This document shows, piece after piece, positions 35,948-46,197 of a stretch of DNA of 64,000 bases (positions are counted from its first letter, which is position 1; every line of letters starts with the position of its first letter). The notes under the pieces were generated by a model, which did no database searches, was not told the origin of the DNA, and worked only from the letters and a program-made list of their open reading frames with translations. The position numbers were made by a program, and so were the translations under genes. Source of the stretch: Coleophoma eucalyptorum (Eukaryota; Ascomycota; Leotiomycetes; Helotiales; Dermateaceae); the NCBI GenBank assembly GCA_026120035.1, contig JALRME010000013.1, positions 62,001-126,000 of the forward strand. Reading direction: 5' to 3'.

Positions 35948-38900
35948 CTATATATAAGCACGATAATCCTCCTGCTCTATGCTACTCACACTCTGGGTCG
36001 CTCTTCGTTTCCCCTTGGAATCCTTACTAGTAGGTCTCCTGTAGCTACCGCGGAGCACTCTGGCATTTGGTCCAATGTCAGGCATCTTATTTGAATCGCT
36101 ACTTCCACTCAAAAATTGCGGTCTCACAGCAGCTTGTGTAGCAGCCTCTTCGATATTTGGTGACTCATCAACGCCATATTCGATGATATTACCGCGACTG
36201 TCCCGTCGCGGTGATGGATGTTCTTGCCAGCTGCCTTCCGAATATTCCTCGGGAAGGTAGTCCTCCCATTCAGCACCAGGAGTTTCTTTACCTCTTCTTT
36301 CTGCTTCTCTGTAAGAATGGCCAGAAGCACCTCGTTCTTCTGAGTACGTTGAGGGTTCAGCAGATTCGAAGCGGCTGTCTCGTGATAGATTTGAGTTCAG
36401 ACTACCCAGCGTTCCTGTCCTTCCTTTGTAGGACTCTATATATGATCGTAGACGCTCTGTCCCTTCACGAGCGTTTCCGTAAGAAATGCCGAAAGAATCG
36501 CGAGGTTCGCTTTGTCTCCGGAGACTGTGCATGATGGATTTCTCTAAGGCTCTTCGACCAGAACTCGATCCATCTTCTGGTACGGTAGGAGAGTCACCGT
36601 ACAAGTATTCTGGCGCTTGTCGTTGCTTCTTTTTGGATATACGAATTGAAGACCCCCCACCAAAAAATGGAGTTGAACCAGTCGTTCTTCGACTGACAGG
36701 TCTTGAACCGCGGCTACCTTCTGAATAAATGATTGATGGCGGTATGACAGGACTTCTAGCAACCTGTTTAATATTCATATTGCGAGGATCGCCTGGGTAG
36801 AGAAGATCCGTATTTTCAGTCATGTTACTCCCCGAACTACCCCGTCGATTTTTTTCGTTACTTCCACTTTCGTCACTTGCAGTTTGCCAACCTGAAGAGT
36901 GCCTGGTAAGGCCCCCTTGTTGAGGGATTCCAGATGATTCAGATGTCGACACCCATTCTTGGCCGTGGCCGACGCTTACTTGCTTCCCAAGAGCGTAGCC
37001 TCCAGATGAAGACGAGTACGACGTTTGCACGCCGTGGCCTATGCCACTTGGGCGCTGTTCCATGCTTGGTATCCATCGCGAATAACGCTTGGTGGGATCT
37101 ATTTCTCGCTTCTTGCCTTGAGATGCGTAGGCAAACTCAGGTGTCTGTTGAACACTGGAGCTATGTGAAAGCACCGAGAAGTCATCTAATGGCGTTAGTG
37201 AGAAGTTGCTGTCTCTGAGATTTAGAATTGAATGTCCAGTAGTTGGCCGAAGAGACATATTGCTGTCTCTCAAATAGCTGATCGAGCCTGAGCCCATTCG
37301 AGTGGAGTGTCTCGCATGCCCTTTTCGGGAATAATTCGAGTAGTGGCGACTAAGACTATAATTGTTTCCTGAGCTGAGTTTGTTCGACGAGCTTCTCCTG
37401 GATCCAATTACTGGATATGCACTTTCTTGAATAGACGACGAGCCTAAAGTGGACCTCCAAGAGCTTTCAGTCTTTGATAAGGCGTTCTCAGATACTGATC
37501 GAAACATGTTCGCTGAGCTAGTCGAGTCTCTATTTACGGATAACGAGTTTATCTCTGTCTGTGATCGCCTCAGCGTACCATCGGGATTCCTCTTGATGCT
37601 GCCTCTTGGAGAATTGGTGAATCCTTTCGAATTCCTAAACGAATTCCTAATGAGAATGAAGCTGCTGGTGTCGAGCTCTAGCTTCTTCGGAGGCCTCACA
37701 CGCGGAATCGGGGACACGGCTCGAACTTGCATTTCCTCCTGCGGTTGCGCTTTTGGCTCAGCTGGTGCAGAGATATCACTCTTTGAAGGGCTTGCAGGTC
37801 GATTTTTAGCTTTTCGCCTACGGGAAAGGCAGCAGCAAAAGCATGCTAATAACGCGAGAAACGCAACGACTATAGGCACCACTATAGCCGCGATAATACC
37901 TCTGCTGAGACCATTCGAGGTTATAGCCCCTGCTGCTTCGCTTGTTGAGGATGCACTTGATGTTGTGGTGCTATGTGTTGTGCTCGACGGTCCTGCGGGT
38001 TTCGAAGTGGTTGTCTGCTCGGTTCCGGTAGATATATCGAGGTCAAAAGATTGGGTTGCTTCTTGCATTGTGGATTTTGATATTGCTGTAAGTGCAACGT
38101 TTATCTTCGATGCAGTTAAACTTGGAGAAACTTGCCCAGAGAGTGTGAAATTTTGAGTATTGAAGCTTAACCAGGATGTGACCGGGGTGAATATTGCAGT
38201 CATCTTAATATCAGAACTGTTCAGCAAATATATACCCAAGTTAGTAGAAAACCATCTCCCAGCTGTGGCATTTAATCCTTCAATCTGCGTGTTGAAGAGG
38301 TCAGATGAAATAGCTATCATGATCGTCGTATTTGCAACATCCCCATAAATATCTGTTGCACTGATAGTGACATTACATGGAGAAGCACTTTGGGGTACCA
38401 CTCCGCTTAGTAGAAATGAGGAATTGTCGAATGTCAGCCACGACGGCGTCTGGGATGAGACAGATGCGATACTCAGTCTATTAGCTGTCGAGCCATCTAA
38501 CTGAAGTCCGTCTGCAAGCCCCGTAAAACTGATGTTCGAACCAACAGTGGTATTCATCTGATATTCTTCGGACGTGAAAGCAAGTAGGTGAACACCCACT
38601 TCGATCTCAAAGGTGATCGAATTTCCCAGGAACCCAACCACATCCGACGCAACAAGTCGAAAGCCGAAAACCTGTGGTGGTTGTATAAGGGACTCATAGT
38701 CTGGTGTCTGCCCACTGAATGTCAGTGTCTCTTTGTCAAATTTTACCCATGAAGGCAATGGCGTGTTGTTGAGAGACACTCCGTAGTATCCAAGGCCTGT
38801 CGCATTGTCCAAGAAAGTCTCTGAATCAAATTGGAAAGTAAACGGGGTCGATGGGTGATAAAGTAGCGTAGAAGGCGCAGAAAAACTTCCAAATAATTTC

Positions 38901-39298
38901 AGTTGACTTGCTGCTAGTATATTGATAGTTGGTGCGGGATTGGTTGAGATAACCAGAGTGGCATTCGAAGTGACAGCGCCAGTACTGTCCGTGGCAGTGA
39001 GCTCAATTGGCACCCCGGTAACTGAACCTGTGCCCACATCGCTGCTGGAAGGCGTCCCTGAAAATGTTCTGGTATTGCTGTCTAATGAAAGCCATGCTGG
39101 GCCACTTGTTAGAGTATAGGTTATGGTAGACGTAGAAGAGAATGTGGAGGCCGAAAAGGTGTAGGAGAAAGGTTCTGATAGTCGCGCAACAGGAGGGACC
39201 TGAGAATTGATAGGATAATCGATCGTTGGAGTCGCGCACGCGTAACTCGCGCAACTCGCGCAGATGGCGATAGTGGAAAAGACACGCCGCAGTGCCAT
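35948..39298 (-). CDS. Axl2-like plasma-membrane protein with cadherin-like (CADG) repeats
   Basis: Single exon, 1116 aa. ATG at 39298 gives MALRRVFSTIAICASCASYA, a signal peptide; the in-frame Met 21 codons upstream would spoil it. The lumenal part (about 25-450) has several dystroglycan/cadherin-like domains: VPPVARLSEPFSYTFSASTF, GPAWLSLDSNTRTFSGTPSS, PSWVKFDKETLTFSGQTP, PSWLTFDNSSFLLSGVVP, TSWLSFNTQNFTLSGQV. A Ser/Thr-rich stalk and one transmembrane helix follow (about 475-498, IIAAIVVPIVVAFLALLACF) and then CCC and RRRK. The 600-aa cytoplasmic tail is Ser/Arg-rich with many potential phosphosites. The architecture matches Axl2/Bud10, a bud-site and septin-linked landmark in yeast. In filamentous fungi such proteins affect septation and conidiation, so this is a likely but inferred role. 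Confidence 0.88.
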   Translation of the reverse strand: MALRRVFSTIAICASCASYACATPTIDYPINSQVPPVARLSEPFSYTFSASTFSSTSTITYTLTSGPAWLSLDSNTRTFSGTPSSSDVGTGSVTGVPIELTATDSTGAVTSNATLVISTNPAPTINILAASQLKLFGSFSAPSTLLYHPSTPFTFQFDSETFLDNATGLGYYGVSLNNTPLPSWVKFDKETLTFSGQTPDYESLIQPPQVFGFRLVASDVVGFLGNSITFEIEVGVHLLAFTSEEYQMNTTVGSNISFTGLADGLQLDGSTANRLSIASVSSQTPSWLTFDNSSFLLSGVVPQSASPCNVTISATDIYGDVANTTIMIAISSDLFNTQIEGLNATAGRWFSTNLGIYLLNSSDIKMTAIFTPVTSWLSFNTQNFTLSGQVSPSLTASKINVALTAISKSTMQEATQSFDLDISTGTEQTTTSKPAGPSSTTHSTTTSSASSTSEAAGAITSNGLSRGIIAAIVVPIVVAFLALLACFCCCLSRRRKAKNRPASPSKSDISAPAEPKAQPQEEMQVRAVSPIPRVRPPKKLELDTSSFILIRNSFRNSKGFTNSPRGSIKRNPDGTLRRSQTEINSLSVNRDSTSSANMFRSVSENALSKTESSWRSTLGSSSIQESAYPVIGSRRSSSNKLSSGNNYSLSRHYSNYSRKGHARHSTRMGSGSISYLRDSNMSLRPTTGHSILNLRDSNFSLTPLDDFSVLSHSSSVQQTPEFAYASQGKKREIDPTKRYSRWIPSMEQRPSGIGHGVQTSYSSSSGGYALGKQVSVGHGQEWVSTSESSGIPQQGGLTRHSSGWQTASDESGSNEKNRRGSSGSNMTENTDLLYPGDPRNMNIKQVARSPVIPPSIIYSEGSRGSRPVSRRTTGSTPFFGGGSSIRISKKKQRQAPEYLYGDSPTVPEDGSSSGRRALEKSIMHSLRRQSEPRDSFGISYGNAREGTERLRSYIESYKGRTGTLGSLNSNLSRDSRFESAEPSTYSEERGASGHSYREAERRGKETPGAEWEDYLPEEYSEGSWQEHPSPRRDSRGNIIEYGVDESPNIEEAATQAAVRPQFLSGSSDSNKMPDIGPNARVLRGSYRRPTSKDSKGKRRATQSVSSIEQEDYRAYI

Positions 39299-40180
39299 CT
39301 TAACACAGCACTTGTTGGCCTTCGAAGATGTCCAACTCGGATGGATATCCTGATCACGCACAGCAGTAGATCCGCAGCATCAATGTAAATTAAGAGATAA
39401 CGCAGAATAGAAAGACAACAACAAGGTGAAAGGAAAGACATTACCACGAGCGCCAACATCTCCAGGAAACCCAGAGGCGCAGTGTAGGAGTTCCGGCTAT
39501 CGGTTCCTATCGCCTTGCATGAGAATCCAGCAGTACAAAAAAGAGATGGAATGGCCAACTGTAAGGGATAGCGAACTCTCAAGTTCGACTTCGAGAAAGG
39601 GCCAGGAGAGAGGCTGCAATAATTTTCAAGAAGTGCATGGTAGGGCAAGGTTGAGTTGCTGAGGGTGGTTGTGCTGGTCAAAATGCCGCTCGCCAACCAC
39701 CTTCCCAGCACTGGAGCATCACCACTGAGCCGGCCAGTATGAAAATATAGGAAGTACTCTTCAATCTATATCATGTGCACATTATCAAGCCGCTTGGCGT
39801 TAGATACTAGAACAACCCTTTCTTCTTTGTCATGATGGCTTGCATGCTGGAAAAAGTCCGCCTTTAGACAGCCAGAAGCCGAGCAAACTGGTGGTGGAAC
39901 CGGACTTCACAAAGACCGATTACTTCGGATACTGCGTCTACGGAGATTTCCATGCACACAAAGCATTATTGAAAGTTTGGCATTCAAATAGCCCTGTCGC
40001 GCGAGTGAATCAAGGTACGTCAAGGGAGATAGAAGTCTTTCGCAAGGTGGGAAGGGATTCACGGGTGTCGTCCGAAAGGGCGCCAAAACGCCTCACCGCT
40101 TCCTATTCGATCACCCATTTCTATATTCTGCAGGAGTCAAGCAGCCACGGAAGAAGAAAAGAGCAACATACAAATCTACG
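39299..40180. other. 0.9-kb divergent intergenic region (Axl2-like gene / EFM6)
   Basis: Shared upstream region. A 196-codon minus-strand frame crosses it but overlaps the Axl2-like signal peptide in another frame and has no motif. No gene called. Confidence 0.5.
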
Positions 40181-40989
40181 ATGCTGTCACGATCTCCTTC
40201 CCCAGAATTCTCTCCTCTGGCAATTGGGGAGGATCTTACACCATTACCTACCTATAAAGCTGCTTCTACAGCTTCAATTCACTTCTCCGGATTGCTTAGT
40301 CCACCTTTGCTTCTCCATGAAGATCTAGCCAATGGCTGCGGCGGTCAACTGTGGCCAGCCGGAATGGTATTGGCACAGCATATGCTCCGATATCATAGAG
40401 ATGGACTGAAAGAGGCACGAATGTTTGTATTGCAGATCTCGAGTACAGCAACCGCCAGCTGATCGGTGTACGTTTAGTCTTGAACTTGGAGCTGGAGGTG
40501 GTCTTGTCGGTCTTGGAGTAGCCCTTGGCTGCCCCGTCGACAATTCCCTCTACATCAGTGACCAAGAAAATATGCTGGAACTAATGGAGAAGAACGTGGT
40601 TTTGAATAAGCTACAATCTCGTGTAGAGCCATTGGTTTTGAATTGGTATGTCCCCTGGACTCCTTACACGACCTGAGGTTCTAAAGTGGTTCTCTAGGGG
40701 TGAACCATTACCAGATGTAACCATCCAACAATGTCCCAATGTGATACTAGCTGCCGACTGCGTCTACTTTGAGCCTGCCTTTCCGTTGCTCCTGGATACG
40801 TTAGAGAAGCTGCTAGACCTTTGCAATGACGCCGTTATCTACTTCTGTTTCAAGAAGCGGCGGCGAGCTGACATGCAGTTCATGAAGAATGCAAAGAAAA
40901 AGTTTGTTGTCGAGGAGGTGGAAGATCAGGACCGGAGCACGTTTTCTAGGGAGGGTTTATTTTTATACACGTTCAAGCGAAAATCATAA
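40181..40989 (+). CDS. EFM6: protein-lysine N-methyltransferase, EFM6-like (class I SAM-dependent)
   Basis: In yeast Efm6 methylates translation elongation factor eEF1A. Exons 40181-40422, 40478-40645 and 40698-40989 give 233 aa. The N-terminus MLSRSPSPEFSPLAIGE leads to DLANGCGGQLWPAGMVLAQH, the W-PAG motif of this family. SAM motif I (ELGAGGGLVGLGVALG) starts just after the first intron. Then comes YISDQENMLELMEKNVVLN (motif II acidic region) and VILAADCVYFEPAFPLLLD, the post-I/IV motif with acidic residue. The first donor (GTTTGT) is non-consensus, but the joined frame restores the SAM motif, so the junction is sound. Assignment to EFM6 rather than another METTL21-type enzyme is by motif recall; medium-high certainty. 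Confidence 0.8.
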
Positions 40990-41072
40990 GAACCATCTCT
41001 AGTTTCGTGAGGATTGCACATCTCTCTCTGCTCTTCCCCATTTTGATTTATTATTCCTCATTCACTCGTTGA

Positions 41073-41862
41073 TCATGTGCCACCCATATTTACACCAAGG
41101 AGCAAAGCAGGCTCATCAACTTTGTGGTGCTCATAGGAAAGAACACCTACAGCACCCGGCTCCAACATCATAGGTAATCTCATGCCAAGCTCGAAACCAA
41201 TCCAGCGCTTTGCAAAGGCACGAAGGATATGTCCATGAGCAATGATAATCACATCCACACCTTTCTCCCCATGCATGTATGGGCCCTGGATCTCTCTGAT
41301 CTCGCTGATGATTCGGTCCAGCCTCGTAGCAACCTCCGCAGCTGTCTCACCCTCTTCGCATCCATCATGCCAGATATTCCACGGTCTCTCCGTGTCCAAA
41401 CCGCGCTCTTTCCTGCCTGCTCGGATTTGCGCAGTCAACAACCCCTCATACAATCCATATTCCCATTCACGAATATCCTCCGTGATTTCTGCTCTATCAT
41501 CGATTTCCTTCCGGGTATTCTCGTCAAAGAGGATCTCAAATGTCCGTTGGGCGCGAGTACGCGGGCTGATAAAGAGGTGTGACAGTCTTGACGGATCGAT
41601 AATCTTGCCAGGACCGACGATGACCTCGCGGCTAGCAGCGACCTGCTCTTCACCATGGGGTGTCAATGGGATATCAGAGCGACCAGTGTATCGTCCCGAG
41701 ATGGTCCATTCTGTCTCTCCTGTAGCTGTGTCAACTCATGCTACTTTGAAGACCGTTCAACCATTATGCGCCGAGCCGAGCTCGTCCGGCCAGGAAGAGG
41801 AAAGTATGCATACCGTGGCGGATGAGGAATACTCGTGGAGTACCGGCGTCTTTGTCAGGCAT
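41073..41862 (-). CDS. SHB17: sedoheptulose-1,7-bisphosphatase, histidine phosphatase fold
   Basis: Dephosphorylates sedoheptulose-1,7-bisphosphate in riboneogenesis. Exons 41862-41814 and 41719-41073 give 231 aa. The catalytic RHG is split by the intron: FLIRHGETEW, with Gly formed as G|GA. The family pattern is followed closely: SGRYTGRSDIPLTPHGEEQ, FISPRTRAQRTFEILF, IREWEYGLYEGLL, RPWNIWHDGCEEGET, IIIAHGHILRAFAKRW and GAVGVLSYEHHKVDEPALLL. REWEYG-YEG and NIWHDGCE-GET distinguish Shb17 from phosphoglycerate mutases. The protein is somewhat shorter than yeast Shb17 (271 aa) because a variable loop after AHGHILR is reduced. Convergent with EFM6; the stops are 83 nt apart. Confidence 0.92.
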
Positions 41863-43182
41863 TTTGCTGCTATTGGTTAGGTTTCAATGGCTTGTTTTCA
41901 ACGAGAAGGCCAACGTGGAAGAGATTAAGATGTGAGGTAGGGCGGTGGTGGGGTGAAGGCGGTATGGATTTCTCCACAAAACCTCCAAGCCGAACCTCAG
42001 ACGTCTGCTACATTGGAAACAACTCGGGCTTAAACACCAGAAGAGGTCAAGATTTAGGTCATGTAAGCATAATATGCTTGCCTCTGGTTTCTTTTAGTTC
42101 GATATCTAGCCTGCCTATACAAAGAGGTCTATCTTGTCGTCTTGGTGAAGAGCATTGTGTGGTGGGGTGAACCCGATAACGATAGCGATAAAGAAAACGA
42201 GAGAGAAAGTGCTCGTTTACCGTAGACGAGGCTACAAACCACCAAAGATCAAGGTAAAATGTGTTGGTATACTTTCGGCTACTGATAATTGGAATCTAGG
42301 CTCACATAATTCCAACGTATCTTCATGCCAGCACAGAAACTGACTCCCTTGGCACAAAAACACGCTCTACCATGGGCTTCAGTGGATGCGAGCTCGGCTC
42401 TGATGAGTGCAAGTAAGCCTTGAAATGAGTATGGTGGGAACTTTTCACCAAAGCTGTCAGTCTCTGTGTTGTGCCCTAGAGCAGCTAAGAAGGGCCAGAC
42501 AGAAAAGACGAAACTGTGTGCTAATAGATTGGAGGGTATGACGGAAGCATCATTTCATCATGGTGGGCTTGGATGTGTTGAAACAGCTTGAACGACCGAG
42601 CGGTTTACCTGGACAACGCAACTAGACTTATCCATTAGGTATGAGCTACAAGATTCATGACCTGCATGCATGCGTCAAAATATCGCAAAGGTTGGCATTG
42701 GCTACAGCCAAGTCAGCAGAATCTCCGGCGTCTCCAGACTGTCAGTTGGCTATGTCACTGGCTCTGCCAATGCCAGCGTCAGCTCAACGATAATGCCAGG
42801 AGGAGGGGATTTACTGCCGGTCCACTGTAAAAGCTGTAAGATTGGCTGCCAACGGAGGGGTTACGCGATGGCCCTAGAGCAGCTTGAAAACGCAGGTCGA
42901 ACAGCCTCAAGCACAGTGGACGAATGAAGTCAGGGTGGCCAGAAAGTGAAAAGACTTTCCGTGGTGCTGCGTTGGCCCGACGCTGTCCACTTTTCTCTTT
43001 TCTCTGGCCTACCTGCAGAGTTCCTCTCACTACCTACCTTACGCTCTCCTCCGCTCTAGCGCTGTCGCTTCTCGCTTCGGGGTGGATGCAGTCCGTGTGA
43101 TGAGTGGTTGGTTCCGGTCGGCTCGCTTGGTTGTTGGGGCAGGAGGGAGGAATGCTGCTGGCTTGTGCCCTGGCACCAGTGT

Positions 43183-43217
43183 CACTGCCACTGCCACTGC
43201 CACTGCCACTGCCACTG
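43183..43217. repeat. hexamer repeat CACTGC, about six copies
   Basis: Near-perfect tandem CACTGC/CACTGA units. Confidence 0.9.
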
Positions 43218-43433
43218 ACTGCCTTGACTTCTTTGGAAGGGCTGTGGGTTTGACTTATTAATAAATCAAAGCTTTGTCCTCCTCGTGTTCATCTGAATTT
43301 CGGCAATGGAGAGGATGGTTCATGCGGGCCAACCTCTATGAATCAAAACCTATAGGTGCAGTCCAAGGGAAGATTGCGAAGCAAAAGCAAGGAAGGGGAA
43401 GCACCGTCCATGGCCATGGATGTTTTAGACTAA

Positions 43434-43472
43434 GAGACCAGTGTAGAGACCAGTGTAGAGACCAGTGTAGAG
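43434..43472. repeat. 12-bp tandem repeat GAGACCAGTGTA, three copies
   Basis: Three tandem perfect units plus a partial fourth, giving RDQC-type repeats if translated. No gene model uses them. Confidence 0.9.
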
Positions 43473-44089
43473 CCGGCCCTTCTCGTCGTGCCCCTGAAGG
43501 CAGTTTGGTTCACCATGGGCCGTTCCCCTGAGCTGCATAACTAGTTGTGCAGAGTTTTTTGCTAGCACAAGCTGTCGATTGGCGGTAGGCAGGGCGGGTG
43601 GTTCCTGACTAGCAAAGACAAGCGACCAGCTTTTTCAGACGGGGCTGACCGGTCTTGGCCAACCGGAAGTCGTCAATTCAACGCTGGGCTGGCTGGAAGG
43701 GGGGAGAGCTGCACAGTTGGGCCAGCCCATCACGTACAGGACAGCCGACCTGACTTGTCGGCCACGGCACTGGACCATCCCCATCGCCGTCGCCGCCCAG
43801 TACGTAAGTCCAACATTGTCCAGTCGTCCTGCCATTGGACCCGCATCCGTATCCGCATGGACATGGGCATGGCCGTGGTCATGGCACACATGGATGGGCA
43901 TGCACTTGCACATGGGCTTGAGCTTGGGCACGCATGGGCTGAGTCTTAAACCTCCGGCTTGATTTTCTGCAGCTCAACCTGAGTCTCTACGGCACCGTCC
44001 CCATCCACTACGAGCCTTTCTGGTCCCCGTCGGGTCTCGCCAGCATCATCATCATCCATCCATCCATCACTTCATTCTTTCCCCATCTC

Positions 44090-44135
44090 CTCCCATGCCC
44101 TCCCATGCCCTCCCATCCCAGCCCATCCCAGCCCA
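44090..44135. repeat. CCCATGCCCT / CCCATCCCAG decamer repeats
   Basis: Two related tandem decamer families next to each other in the pyrimidine-rich leader of the DPBB gene; preceded at 44047-44067 by CATC repeats. Confidence 0.85.
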
Positions 44136-44461
44136 GTCTAGCCTAGCCTAGCTGCCTGTCCTTTCCTCCTCCCGCAATCCCTCCACTCCCTCTCTCGCGC
44201 CCTCTCTTAAGAATCTCGAAGCCTCCGTCAACATTCCTTTCCTGCTACTCCTGCTCCCTCCACAACCACCTGCAGACTTGACGTCTATTTACATTCATTC
44301 CCTGGATCAGCCTCCTCACCTACGAGATACCCTTTCTCAACCACCGTCATTTGAACATCAGTGAATATACGAACCGCTCCCTTATTTCGTCTTCACCTTC
44401 GATTTGAATACCCTCCAGCAATACTCCCTGCATCCTTACCCACCCTACTATCAACATCATC

Positions 44462-45385
44462 ATGAAGTCAACAACCCTCTTTATGGCCTCCCTTTTGGCC
44501 TCATCCACCCTGGCCCAGCCTCACCGACAACGCCATCAACATGCCCAACATAAACACCGTGACCTCGAAGTCGTCTGGGTCACGGAGACCGACTGGGTAA
44601 CTGATGTTGTCGGCGTCACCAGTACCGTCTGGGTCTCTCCAGGATTCGTTCCTCCCACCGAAGCGACGACGGCTGAGTCCTCTGCCACTACCGACGCCGC
44701 TGCCCAGTTCTTCCAAGGTGCTGGTTCTTCCTCTGCATCTTCCACCTCAGCCTATGTTGCACCAGCAGAAACTCCCTCCTCCTCAGCCTATGTCGCACCC
44801 GTAGAAACGCCATCCTCCTCGGCCTACGTTGCGCCTGTCGAGAGTTCTACCTCCTCAACCCCAGCCTATGTTGCCCCAGTCGCTCAGAGCTCAAGCACCC
44901 CAGCTCAGGTCTATACTGCCGCAGCTGTTTCAACCTCTGTCTACAGCGCACCAGCGCCAACCACATCTACCTCGGCCGCTGCTGCTGCTGCCACAACTGC
45001 CTCGTCCTCGTCCTCTTCCGGAAGCTATCCCAGCACTGGATCCACCTCCGGTACCTGTGATGGAACTGACAATGTCTGCGAAGGCGACATCACCTATTAC
45101 ACCGCCGGACTGGGAGCCTGTGGTTTGACAACTGATGGAGACACTGAGAGTGTGATTGCCTTGCCCCACGACTTCATGGGAACCCAATCCAATGGAAACC
45201 CATACTGTGGCAAGACTGTCACCATCTACTGTGTTGCAACTGGCAAGTCGACACAAGCTACCGTGGTCGACAAGTGCATGGGTTGCACCGGCCGCTCCAT
45301 TGATCTGTCGATCAAGGCCATGGCTGACCTCGATCCAAACTACGAGACTGTCGGTCGCGAGACCGCAACCTGGTGGTTCAACTAA
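44462..45385 (+). CDS. secreted RlpA-like double-psi beta-barrel (expansin-like) protein
   Basis: Single exon, 307 aa. Signal peptide MKSTTLFMASLLASSTLA, then a His/Gln-rich short stretch (PHRQRHQHAQHKHRD). Next comes the V/T/W segment VVWVTETDWVTDVVGVTSTV. The middle (65-200) is a Ser/Ala/Pro-rich stalk with at least four SAYVAPVE-type repeats, likely O-glycosylated. The C-terminal ~105 residues form a DPBB domain: GDITYYTAGLGACGLT, IALPHDFMG, PYCGKTVTIYC, ATVVDKCMGCTGRSIDLSI and a final Trp-Trp. This is the fungal expansin-like/Asp f 7-like class, placed in the cell wall or secreted. The catalytic residues of GH45 are not evident, so wall binding or loosening is only inferred. No GPI-anchor signal at the C-terminus. 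Confidence 0.88.
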   Translation: MKSTTLFMASLLASSTLAQPHRQRHQHAQHKHRDLEVVWVTETDWVTDVVGVTSTVWVSPGFVPPTEATTAESSATTDAAAQFFQGAGSSSASSTSAYVAPAETPSSSAYVAPVETPSSSAYVAPVESSTSSTPAYVAPVAQSSSTPAQVYTAAAVSTSVYSAPAPTTSTSAAAAAATTASSSSSSGSYPSTGSTSGTCDGTDNVCEGDITYYTAGLGACGLTTDGDTESVIALPHDFMGTQSNGNPYCGKTVTIYCVATGKSTQATVVDKCMGCTGRSIDLSIKAMADLDPNYETVGRETATWWFN

Positions 45386-46197
45386 TGGACGTCATCGACT
45401 ACGTCTAGGATCCTTGCTACCTGAGCTTCGCAGAGTAGATCTCTCGGTCCAAGTATGCACCCAGGACCAAAGGCATATCGCAGGGTCGATATCAAATTAA
45501 CGATTCTCATATTGGACCGGCGCTCTCCAACTGTATTTTCACGTATAAAGGAAATTAAAAAGGCATCAAGCATATGGATAAAACCAGTGCAAACAAGGAT
45601 ATCAATTCCCCCAGTTTTGGGGTCTCATCTAGGCTTTGCATTGGCGTCTTTCTCAAACTAAACACAAACGGCTTGGCGGATTTCTCTAGCGCTCTATACA
45701 TTTTATGGATATACAGGACGGACTTTTGAGGATAACTTTCACGACCGTGATGAAACTTTCTTCCCTTTTGCACTGGGTGCACTTCATTTCGAACCTTTTG
45801 TACATACAATATTCCTTCTTACCTTAGACCTTAGTGTCCTATTTTCCGTTTACGGCAATGAAACCCGTCACTTCCTGCTTCGGTTGATTTGTCCTTGTGA
45901 AATATAAATACTCTTTGCGTGTCTGTTTAATTTTATCGCTGGCAAGGTTCTTCGCCTGTTGTCTCCCCAGTCTCCGGCTAGTCTTATCGCTCCCCAAGCA
46001 TGATAGCATGAAAAATATATCACAGGACACGGCAGCAGAAACTACGAATGGCTAGCAATCAAGCAAGCCGTCGGTCAGCTTGGCAAGCATTCACCTTCCT
46101 GTATTAGCTGCCAAATCTAAAAAATACAACTCGTTCCTGTCAAATCCTTCTAGAACTCAAAAGGAAGCATCTTTTAGCTTTATGGTGTCTACTGTGT
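45386..46197. other. 0.8-kb convergent intergenic region
   Basis: 3' flanks of the DPBB gene and CCZ1; nothing recognised. Confidence 0.5.

Larger units (their letters stand above)
41863..44461. other. 2.6-kb intergenic region with tandem repeats, long promoter of the DPBB protein gene
   Basis: No gene found. Composition rises in GC from about 42.9 kb with several tandem repeats (listed separately). The last 400 bp before 44462 are extremely pyrimidine-rich (TCCTCC, CTCCCTC, ACCCACC), typical of a long 5' leader of a highly expressed fungal gene. Confidence 0.55.

Noticed and set aside
37449..38156. 235-codon plus-strand frame
   Set aside because: Antisense shadow of the Axl2-like coding region.
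39121..39711. 196-codon minus-strand frame
   Set aside because: Overlaps the Axl2-like signal-peptide coding region in a different frame, no domain, biased composition.
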